9,197 bases of DNA from Longimicrobium sp. (GTDB taxonomy: Bacteria; Gemmatimonadota; Gemmatimonadetes; Longimicrobiales; Longimicrobiaceae): assembly GCA_030446945.1 (NCBI GenBank), contig JAUJMI010000122.1:1-9197 (forward strand), in the 5' to 3' direction. Made by a program: the position numbers and the translations under genes. The notes below the pieces were generated by a model that saw nothing but the letters and a program-made list of their open reading frames with translations, ran no database searches and was not told the DNA's origin. Numbering within the stretch: the stretch's first letter is position 1; each line of letters begins with the position of its first letter. Positions 1 to 5,322 of this stretch are shown one piece after another.

Positions 1-1
1 C

Positions 2-148
2 CTGGTGGCGGGCATCATCGCCATCCGCCAGGCGCTGGACGTGAGCACGGGCAAGGCGGTGCTCACCGCGATCGTCGGCTGGCTGGTGATCCTGATCCCG
101 ATGATGCTGCTGGGCGGGATGGCGGCGATGATGGGGCTCGGGCGTTAG
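2..148 (+). CDS. C-terminal end of a YIP1-family-like integral membrane protein (partial)
   Basis: Only the last 48 codons are in the window, ending with TAG at 146-148. The visible peptide has a short amphipathic stretch (IRQALDVSTGKA) followed by a strongly hydrophobic segment (VLTAIVGWLVILIPMMLLGG) and a Met/Gly-rich tail ending MMGLGR. The pattern 'aL.VSTGKA...' before a last membrane helix is what I associate with bacterial YIP1-domain proteins, multi-span inner-membrane proteins of unclear function. The next gene starts only three bases after this stop, so the two are probably cotranscribed. The start and most of the domain lie outside the window, so the family call rests on this tail only; any other polytopic membrane protein remains possible. 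The reading frame itself is well supported by the hydrophobic, in-frame composition right up to the stop. Confidence 0.55.
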   Translation: MVAGIIAIRQALDVSTGKAVLTAIVGWLVILIPMMLLGGMAAMMGLGR

Positions 149-151
149 CCC

Positions 152-367
152 GTGACGCCGTTGCGCGGCTGGAGCGGGCTCCTTGTGCTGGTGCTGGCGG
201 CGGCGTGCGCCGGCCCCGGGCCGGTGCCCGAGGAGTCCGCCGACATCATCACCGCGAAGGAGCTGCGGGTGGGCACGCGCGTGCAGGCGTGGTTCACCGG
301 GCCGGTGCTGAGGTCCTATCCGGCGCAGGCGACGGCTCGGCAGGTCGTGATCAAGCCAGAGCCGTAG
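152..367 (+). CDS. Small DUF3221-like lipoprotein, apparently shortened
   Basis: 71 residues from a GTG start. Residues 8-18 form a hydrophobic signal core ending LAAAC, with Cys19 a plausible lipidation site (lipobox A-A-A-C, slightly degenerate at -3), so the product should be an exported lipoprotein. The mature part contains 'AKELRVGTRVQAWFTGPVLRSYPAQATA' in two pieces (residues 35-62): the VG..V..WF.G.V..SYP.QA.A pattern is typical of DUF3221/YobA-type small secreted proteins, which form a small beta barrel. Family members usually have a further ~40 residues of beta structure ahead of this motif; here the motif follows the lipobox after only about 16 residues, so the domain looks N-terminally incomplete. 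The start follows the previous stop by three bases, suggesting translational coupling. Function unknown. Confidence 0.6.
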   Translation: MTPLRGWSGLLVLVLAAACAGPGPVPEESADIITAKELRVGTRVQAWFTGPVLRSYPAQATARQVVIKPEP

Positions 368-394
368 ACGGCAGGTTGGCACAGGCAGAAAAAG

Positions 395-433
395 ACGTGG
401 CGGCCGTTCCCAAAAGGGAGCGGCCGCCGACGT
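395..433 (-). terminator. Strong intrinsic terminator, possibly bidirectional
   Basis: Stem 399-411 pairs with 416-428 (13 pairs including one G-U) around the loop AAAA at 412-415. Four more pairs (395-398 with 430-433) continue it past one bulged base. Read on the minus strand the stem is followed by C then TTTTT (complement of 393-389), the classical U-tract, so it should terminate transcription of the small gene ending at 453. On the plus strand only GTTT (432-435, partly inside the stem) follows, so it may act weakly for the lipoprotein gene too. Confidence 0.8.
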
Positions 434-452
434 TTGTGGAGCGGACTTCCGG

Positions 453-641
453 TCAGCGAGGTGACGCGCCTTCCAGCAGCACCGGCGCGTAACGCCGGTG
501 ATAGACGGGCGCCAGGCGGACGCAGAAGTCTTCGGCCGTGCCGCCGCGCGCCAGGAAACAGCGCATGAGCGCACACTGCAGTGCCGCGTACGCCGCGAAG
601 CGCGACGGGCAACTCTCCACGTACCGACGAGCAACTTCCAT
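453..641 (-). CDS. Hypothetical 62-residue protein with four cysteines
   Basis: I do not recognise a family. The ATG at 639-641 is preceded, at 5 nt, by a near-perfect Shine-Dalgarno (AAAGGAGG), the best in the window, and the gene is followed 20 nt past its stop by a strong terminator, so this is very probably a real expressed gene. The protein is predicted mostly helical and has no signal peptide or membrane helix. It holds Cys at residues 11, 23, 28 and 40, plus a basic/aromatic patch near residues 47-51 (YHRRY). Four Cys in 62 residues could bind a metal, but the spacing (11, 4 and 11 residues between) is not a standard zinc-ribbon pattern. It is on the same strand as the ABC cassette but separated by about 300 bp, so it probably has its own promoter, although read-through from the cassette is possible because no U-tract terminator is visible between them. 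Confidence 0.72.
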   Translation of the reverse strand: MEVARRYVESCPSRFAAYAALQCALMRCFLARGGTAEDFCVRLAPVYHRRYAPVLLEGASPR

Positions 642-646
642 GGCAA

Positions 647-654
647 CCTCCTTT
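647..654 (-). promoter_or_regulatory. Shine-Dalgarno site of the 62-residue gene
   Basis: On the minus strand AAAGGAGG lies 5 nt upstream of the ATG at 641. It matches the 16S anti-SD core without mismatch and fixes the start codon of this short gene. Confidence 0.8.
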
Positions 655-937
655 GGGCGGTGACTTCACCCGCACACCGGTACTTTGCATCCGATGTGCC
701 GCCCTACCCATGTCCAAACGTGGCGGAATTGCTGGGAGTTTCGTCGAGGGCTGGAGGATGGACGGCGGGGGGTGTCCTATTCGGGGAACGGCGAGTGGCC
801 CCTCGGAGGTGCAGGGGGGCGCTCACCCCCGTCTCGTTAACACTCGCCCGAGGGGGCGAATCCGCGCGTAGCACCGGGATCGGCGCAAGGGCGTGATTTA
901 TCACGCGCCTGTGGTGCGTGCGCACGTTGTCCCGCTC
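655..937. other. Non-coding gap with three small hairpins
   Basis: No convincing coding frame. Small inverted repeats are visible at 814-830 (GGGGG/CCCCC, 7-nt loop), 844-859 (TCGCCC/GGGCGA around GAGG) and 891-906 (GCGTGAT/ATCACGC around TT). These lie 30 to 125 bp beyond the last gene of the ABC cassette in its direction of transcription, so they may contribute to mRNA 3' ends, but none is followed by a U-tract. A TTGGAC (minus strand, 717-712) could be a -35 for the small gene, but no good -10 follows at 17 bp, so I do not call a promoter. Confidence 0.5.
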
Positions 938-2356
938 TCAGTCGACGTAGGTCTCAAAGAATCCGGGCAGCCGCGCCACGATCCGGCCATGCTCGCGGAC
1001 GGTGGCGGTGCCGCGCATCTGCACGAAGTAGCGGCGGCGGGCGCGCTCGCGGTCGGTGAGGTGGAACGAGGAGACGTCCACGTCCACGCGCAGGCCGGTG
1101 GAGGGGTCCTCGAAGTGGAAGCGGCGTGGGACCTGGATCGTGCGGCCGGCGGACCGCGCGGGCTGCATCTCGGTGAAGCGGATGGGGCCGGGGCGGTGCA
1201 CTCCGCGAACGCCGCGCGCATCCACGAGGTAGGCGAAGAGGCCCTCGGTCGTGGTGGAGTCGCCGCGGACGACGCCGTAGAGGAGGGACATCTCCTCGCT
1301 GGAGGCGGAGCCCCACTCCCACGACACGTTCCTCCACACACCCCAGTTGTGGTCGTGGTACGCCTGCGCGCCGCGCACCGCCTCGCAGCGCGGGAGGCAC
1401 ACCGTTCCGTCCGCGCGGGCGAAGAGGGCCGGGGCCACGTAGCCGGAGACGAGCGCCGCGCCGCCGAGGTCCGTGGGGGGAAAGTAGCGGCGCGGGGCGG
1501 GGGTTACGCGCAGCTCCACGCGCGCGCCGCCCGCGTCAGCAGTAACGTGGTACACGCCGTTCTCCTGCCTCACGCCAGCACGCTCGCCCAAGCGCAGGTC
1601 GGCGGAGGCGGTGTCGAAGCGGACCTCGCGGTCGGTAAGCTTGCGGGTGAGGGAGCGGTGGGTGCCGTCCGGCTCGCGGACGGTCATCAGGATCTGGCCG
1701 CCCCACTGCCCCGGCGTCCCCACGCGCCCGCCGACGGCCAGCGTCAGGTACACCCAGCGGCGCTCGTCCAGCACCACGTTGAAGTAGTGCCACTCCGCCC
1801 AGGTGCTGTCGCGCGCCGCGGCGCCGGCGGGCTGGTGGAAGTGGTCGATCTCGCGAAAGAGGCGGTCGGCGGTGGGAGCGGCCCACTCCCGGTCCGCGTC
1901 GGAGTCGTCCCACTCCCCGCGCAACAGGGTGGGGAGCGCCCGGGCCGCCCGCGCGCGCGAGGGGATCTCGCCGGTGCCGACGGCCTTCCAGACCCGGCCG
2001 CGCGCGAATAGCTCCACCTGCTTGCCATCCAGGAGCGGGGATGCCGCGACCACTCCGTGCTCCTGGCGCGCCCTCGGCGACTCCAGCAGCTGGCGGTGGA
2101 TGAAGCGCGCGTGGTCGATCCCCAAAAAGAGCGAAGAGACGCCGCCCGACTTGAGCATCTCCGCGCTGACGCCGGACGGCACGACGACGACATCGCCGCC
2201 GCCGACCAGCTCCTTGTCGCGCGCCTGCTCCAGCATGGCCTCGCCGACCGCGAGGAGCACCACCATCACCGCCACGCCCAGCGCGTAGCCGCCCAGCAGG
2301 AACAGGGCGCGCCCCGGGCGGTTGCGTAGCTCGGCCAGAGCCAGGCGGAGGATCAC
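938..2356 (-). CDS. Membrane-anchored AttH/CrtC lipocalin-like protein with ABC-permease-like N-terminus
   Basis: 472 residues. The GTG start (2354-2356) overlaps the ATPase stop by 4 nt (GTGA), with GGAG 8-9 nt upstream. Residues 1-48 carry a basic N-terminus (LRNRPGRA) and one membrane helix (about 17-38), and residues 50-130 continue like the beginning of the periplasmic domain of a MacB/FtsX-type permease (GDVVVVPSGVSAEML). From about residue 145 the protein changes to a CrtC/AttH lipocalin-like fold: EIDHFHQP (169-176), TWAEWHYFNV (185-194, the family's 'EWWYF'-like entry), and YHDHNWG..... WEWG (333-349), the hallmark motif. Cys320 and Cys324 could form a disulfide. The three C-terminal permease helices are absent, so this is a permease head fused to a lipocalin-like domain in the periplasm. 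CrtC proper hydrates carotenoids; AttH-type members are of unknown function beside ABC transporters. A role in binding a lipid-like substrate for the transporter is inferred. Confidence 0.82.
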   Translation of the reverse strand: MILRLALAELRNRPGRALFLLGGYALGVAVMVVLLAVGEAMLEQARDKELVGGGDVVVVPSGVSAEMLKSGGVSSLFLGIDHARFIHRQLLESPRARQEHGVVAASPLLDGKQVELFARGRVWKAVGTGEIPSRARAARALPTLLRGEWDDSDADREWAAPTADRLFREIDHFHQPAGAAARDSTWAEWHYFNVVLDERRWVYLTLAVGGRVGTPGQWGGQILMTVREPDGTHRSLTRKLTDREVRFDTASADLRLGERAGVRQENGVYHVTADAGGARVELRVTPAPRRYFPPTDLGGAALVSGYVAPALFARADGTVCLPRCEAVRGAQAYHDHNWGVWRNVSWEWGSASSEEMSLLYGVVRGDSTTTEGLFAYLVDARGVRGVHRPGPIRFTEMQPARSAGRTIQVPRRFHFEDPSTGLRVDVDVSSFHLTDRERARRRYFVQMRGTATVREHGRIVARLPGFFETYVD

Positions 2357-3051
2357 GGGCGCACTCCCGAGCCCACCACGAGCCCGTCCGCCATCTCCAC
2401 CACGCGCGGCGCGCTCTCGGCCACCTTGGCGTCATGGGTGACGACGACCAGCGTGGTCCCCTGGCGGTTGAGGCGCGCGAAGAGGTCGATGATCTCGGCG
2501 CCGGTGCGGCGGTCCAGCTCGCCGGTGGGCTCGTCGGCGAAGATGACCTCCGGGCGGTTGGCCAGCGCCCGGGCGATGGCCACGCGCTGCTGCTCGCCGC
2601 CGGAAAGGTGCGGCGGCCGATGCGCCGTACGGTGCCCAAGGCCGACGTAGTCCAGCAGCTCGCGGGCGCGATCGCGGCGTTCGCGCTTGGGGACGCCGGC
2701 CTCCGCCATGGGGAGCTCCACGTTCTCGGCGGCGCTTAGAACGGCCAGCAGGTGGAAGCGCTGGAAGATGAAGCCCACCCTCCGCAGCCGCAGCCGTGAG
2801 CGCGCGCCCTCGTCCAGCCCGTACAGGTCGTCACCCAGCAGGCGCACGGTTCCCCTGGTGGGCGGATCGATGCCGGCCAGCACGTTGAGGAGCGAGCTCT
2901 TTCCGCACCCCGAGGGCCCCACCACCGCCACCATCTCGCCGGCGGACACGTCCACATCCACCCCGCGCAGCGCCCGCACGGCGTCGCCCTGGTAGGGATA
3001 CTCCTTGATGATCCCGCGCGCCTCGATCACGCGTCCTGGCTCGTCCGTCAC
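2353..3051 (-). CDS. ABC transporter ATP-binding protein, MacB/LolD type
   Basis: 232 residues, standard length for the family. ATP-driven motor subunit on the cytoplasmic face of the permeases. All motifs are intact: Walker A GPSGCGKS (45-52), Q-loop Gln97 in FIFQRFHLL, signature LSGGEQQ (149-155), Walker B VIFADEP (169-175) with catalytic Glu174, D-loop TGELD (176-180) and switch His206 (THD). The 'FQ.F.LL..L.A.ENVELP' stretch is typical of the MacB/LolD/FtsE group, which pairs with FtsX-fold permeases, matching its neighbours. I chose GTG at 3051, with GAGG about 7 nt upstream; GTG at 3030 (start VIEARG) is a workable alternative, while the open frame further upstream runs through the hairpin repeat and is not coding. 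The stop overlaps the next gene by 4 nt, so the lipocalin-like protein should be made in proportion with it. In position and composition it corresponds to AttE of the attEFGH cluster; I do not assign the name. Confidence 0.92.
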   Translation of the reverse strand: MTDEPGRVIEARGIIKEYPYQGDAVRALRGVDVDVSAGEMVAVVGPSGCGKSSLLNVLAGIDPPTRGTVRLLGDDLYGLDEGARSRLRLRRVGFIFQRFHLLAVLSAAENVELPMAEAGVPKRERRDRARELLDYVGLGHRTAHRPPHLSGGEQQRVAIARALANRPEVIFADEPTGELDRRTGAEIIDLFARLNRQGTTLVVVTHDAKVAESAPRVVEMADGLVVGSGVRP

Positions 3052-3114
3052 CTGTAACCCTCGATCAATGCGGGCGCTCGCCCCGCTTGTACACTCGCCG
3101 ATCACAGTTAACTC

Positions 3115-3167
3115 CCCCCTCTCTCGAGAACAGAGGCGCCAGCCTCTCCTGTTATCGGGAGAGGGGG
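3115..3167. repeat. Long imperfect hairpin, intergenic palindromic repeat inside the operon
   Basis: Outer arms 3115-3123 and 3159-3167 pair perfectly (CCCCCTCTC/GAGAGGGGG). Pairing continues through 3124-3127 with 3155-3158 (one G-U), 3129-3131 with 3151-3153, and after a 3-nt bulge (3148-3150) 3132-3137 with 3142-3147, around loop GCCA. About 22 pairs in all. It fills the 137-bp gap between permease 2 and the ATPase. The CCCTCTCC...GGAGAGGG architecture resembles dispersed intergenic palindromes common in high-GC genomes. It could set relative expression of the genes on either side, through mRNA stability or partial termination; no U-tract follows on the minus strand. Confidence 0.7.
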
Positions 3168-3188
3168 CTGGGGGGGTGAGGGCCGCGC

Positions 3189-4364
3189 TCACTCCGCCTC
3201 TTCGCGCAGCGCCTGCGAGAGCGGGGACCGCACGGCCGCGAGCCCGGGGATGCACCCGGCCAGCCCTCCGATGGCGATCACCAGGCCCATGGCGAGGGCG
3301 ACGCGCTCGGCTTCCCAGGCGAAAAAGGTCATCCGCGCGGGGATGCCGGGGAAGGAGAGGAGGATGCGGTCCAGGCGGCGGGCCATCCACAGCCCCAGGG
3401 GAAGGCCGGCCACGCACCCCGCCGCGGCGAGGACCAGCCCCTCCGTGACCACCGCCAGGAGGATGCGGCCGCGCGCCACCCCGATTGCCCGCAGCGTCGC
3501 GATCTCGCCGAAGCGCTCGCGCACGCCGATGGTGACGATGGTGGAGATCAGCAGCGCCGTCACCACCATCGCGATGCTCCCCAGTATGGTGGCGAGCTGG
3601 CGGAAGTAGAGGAGGCGCCGGTCCATCTCGCGCATCAGCTCGCGCGTGGAGAGGGTGGAGACTTCCGGGACCGCGGCGGCGATGCGGCGCGCCAGGTCGT
3701 CGCCGTCCACGCCGTCGGCGGCGGCGACGCCGAAGAGCGAGACCTCGCCCGGCCTTCCCGTCGCCCGCTGCACCTGGCCGATCGGCATGGCGAGGGAGCG
3801 CTGCTCGGCGTAGTCGTACAGGAAGTCGCCCACGCCGCTGACGCGCACGGTGCGCGCGTCGCGGCGCCCCAGCGACACGCCCGCGCCGCCCGCCAGCTGC
3901 AGCGTGCTCCCCACGCGGATGCCGTCCAGCCGCGACATCGGCTCGCTGACCACGACCTCCCCGGGGCCGGGCTCGCTTCCCTCGACGAGGCGGTAGAGGA
4001 ACTGCGCGCCGGGGCGGATCCCCATGGTGAAGAGCGGCGGCCCGGCGGAGTCGCCGCGCACGACCCGGAACTGCGCGCCCAGCACCGGCGCCACCGACTT
4101 CACTCCCGGGACGCGGGCGATGCGCTCCCCCACCGCATCGCCGCCGGGGATCCCGGCCTCGCTGTCGAAAGGGAGGATCCCCTTCGGCGTTACCCGTAAC
4201 GCATATCCGCTCACGCCCAGCAGGTCCCCGAAAGAACGGGTGAGCCCCGAGGCGAGCATGGTCATGTCCAGCAGGAGCGCGGCGGACACGGCGATCCCGG
4301 CCAGCGCCAGCGCCGTGCGCCCGCGGCGGCGTCCCAGCGCGCGCAGCGAGGCGGCGACGATCAC
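3189..4364 (-). CDS. ABC transporter permease 2, FtsX/MacB-like, four membrane helices
   Basis: 391 residues, full length for the family. The GTG start at 4364 overlaps the stop of permease 1 by 4 nt (GTGA), with GGGGGAG immediately upstream. Topology is the FtsX-fold one: a basic N-terminus (LRALGRRRGRT), helix 1 at about 17-38, a large periplasmic MacB_PCD-like domain at about 40-245 (with PGEVVVSEPMSRLDGIRVG at 134-152), then helices at about 258-280, 300-326 and 355-377. The cytoplasmic loop between helices 2 and 3 holds RERFGEIATLRAIGVARGRI (282-301), the conserved 'E.a.LRAiG.....i' coupling segment that meets the ATPase. This family moves or extracts lipids, lipoproteins or amphiphiles, often by mechanotransmission from the cytoplasm to the periplasm rather than through a channel. 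Substrate unknown. The frame stays open upstream beyond 4364, inside permease 1, but that extension is Arg/His/Ala-rich shadow sequence. Confidence 0.9.
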   Translation of the reverse strand: MIVAASLRALGRRRGRTALALAGIAVSAALLLDMTMLASGLTRSFGDLLGVSGYALRVTPKGILPFDSEAGIPGGDAVGERIARVPGVKSVAPVLGAQFRVVRGDSAGPPLFTMGIRPGAQFLYRLVEGSEPGPGEVVVSEPMSRLDGIRVGSTLQLAGGAGVSLGRRDARTVRVSGVGDFLYDYAEQRSLAMPIGQVQRATGRPGEVSLFGVAAADGVDGDDLARRIAAAVPEVSTLSTRELMREMDRRLLYFRQLATILGSIAMVVTALLISTIVTIGVRERFGEIATLRAIGVARGRILLAVVTEGLVLAAAGCVAGLPLGLWMARRLDRILLSFPGIPARMTFFAWEAERVALAMGLVIAIGGLAGCIPGLAAVRSPLSQALREEAE

Positions 4365-5167
4365 CGCTCCCCCAGCTTCTGCGGCGCGACCTGCACCACG
4401 CGCCACGCGGCGAATGCGCCGGCCAGCGCGCCCAGCGCCAGCCCCAGCAGCGCCGCCAGGATGACGATGCGCGGCGTCACAAGTGCGAAGCGCAGCGTGG
4501 TGTCGTAGAGATGGGCGTAGTAGGCGTTGACGATGCGCGCCACGATCATCCCGAGCACGGCGCCGGCCGCGCTCCCCACCACCGCGATCCCGATCGCCTC
4601 CAGCACGATGGCGCGGAAGACGGTGCCGCGGCTGACCCCGATCAGCCGCAGCACTCCCATGTCCCGCCGCCGCTCGTCCACGCGGATCACCATCACGCAG
4701 AGGAGAAAGATGGCGCTCGCCAGGATCGTCACGATGCCGATGGCGTCGTGGAAGCGGGAGACCACGGCGAAGGTGGCGCTGGTGCGCTCGGCCAGCCCGG
4801 TGCTGGAGTAGGCGCGCGTCCCGAGCGCCGTCGTCTCGATCCACCGCGCCGCCGAGTCGCCCCGCGCGCCGGGGGCGAGCACCACGGCGAAGCGATCGAC
4901 GCGATCGTGCGTGGGGAGGAGACCTTCCAGGTCCGAGAGGTGGAAGCGGACCTCGAAGTCGTTGCGCGCGATGCGGTTGGGGTCGGCGGCGCGCTCGAAG
5001 ACGCCTGCGACGACGAAGGGGCGTGGCTGGCGGCCGCTGGCGAGGGCCCGCACCCGCACGGTGTCGCCGACGCCGAGCGGCACCGCCTCGGCCAGGCGGC
5101 GCTCGACCAGGAGGCCGGGCACGGGGTCGCCCGCGAGCACCGCGGCGAGCGCCAGGCTCAGGAGCAA
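4361..5167 (-). CDS. ABC transporter permease 1, FtsX-like, N-terminally truncated
   Basis: 268 residues if started at TTG 5167 (SD-like GAGG 5 nt upstream). Residues 9-130 are the second half of a MacB_PCD-type periplasmic domain (PGLLVERRLAEAVPLGVGDT, FVVAGVFERAADP). Helices lie at about 137-160, 181-206 and 230-256, with the coupling segment RVDERRRDMGVLRLIGVSRG (162-181). FtsX-fold permeases have a fourth helix at the N-terminus and a periplasmic domain of some 200 residues; here helix 1 and roughly the first 100 residues are absent. In frame upstream, codons continue HEDEDP and then hit TAG about 11 codons before the TTG, with no ATG or GTG between, and the remaining gap is C-rich non-coding sequence, so the missing part was lost rather than frameshifted. 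The short hydrophobic run at 1-12 is too short to replace the lost helix convincingly. The remainder is intact with a 4-nt overlap to permease 2, so it may still be translated, or it may be a decaying gene. Confidence 0.65.
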   Translation of the reverse strand: MLLSLALAAVLAGDPVPGLLVERRLAEAVPLGVGDTVRVRALASGRQPRPFVVAGVFERAADPNRIARNDFEVRFHLSDLEGLLPTHDRVDRFAVVLAPGARGDSAARWIETTALGTRAYSSTGLAERTSATFAVVSRFHDAIGIVTILASAIFLLCVMVIRVDERRRDMGVLRLIGVSRGTVFRAIVLEAIGIAVVGSAAGAVLGMIVARIVNAYYAHLYDTTLRFALVTPRIVILAALLGLALGALAGAFAAWRVVQVAPQKLGER

Positions 5168-5225
5168 GGGATCCTCGTCTTCATGCGGGGGAAGCTAGCC
5201 GGTGCAAAGCTGCTACGTCCAGCGC

Positions 5226-5271
5226 GGGGTGGGTGGGTGGATGCGGGGCGGGGCACGGGGCGGGGGAGGGG
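5226..5271 (+). other. G-run tract with G-quadruplex potential
   Basis: On the plus strand, runs of G at 5226-5229, 5231-5233, 5235-5237, 5245-5248, 5250-5253, 5257-5260, 5262-5266 and 5268-5271. The five runs from 5245 have loops of 1, 3, 1 and 1 nt, which fits a four-tetrad quadruplex. The tract lies in the 155-bp gap between the kinase stop and the truncated permease, so it is on the template strand for minus-strand transcription, and the leader RNA would be C-rich. A small palindrome GTGAC-AA-GTCAC (5315-5326) overlaps the kinase stop codon. Nothing coding is seen in this gap. Confidence 0.6.
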
Positions 5272-5322
5272 CCGGACGGCAGGGTGCGTTACCTGCGCCC
5301 GCAGTCCGTCAGGTGTGACAAG

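Noticed and set aside
893..2011. Plus-strand open frame of 372 codons opposite the AttH fusion
   Set aside because: Low-complexity Ala/Gly/His/Val composition without motifs; the minus strand carries recognisable CrtC/AttH motifs in the same place.
938..2356. Direct naming as carotenoid 1,2-hydratase (CrtC)
   Set aside because: The fold motifs match the superfamily, but no carotenoid genes are nearby and the neighbours are ABC transporter subunits, so the AttH-type context is more likely than CrtC enzymology.
3052..3417. N-terminal extension of the ATPase frame to 3417
   Set aside because: It would run through the hairpin repeat and into permease 2 with Arg/Pro-rich peptide. ATPases of this group start just before the 'ar.I.K.Y' strand, as from 3051 or 3030.
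4365..4844. N-terminal extension of permease 2 to 4844
   Set aside because: The extension is shadow of permease 1; the GTG at 4364 has the right spacing to helix 1 and a 4-nt overlap with the previous stop.
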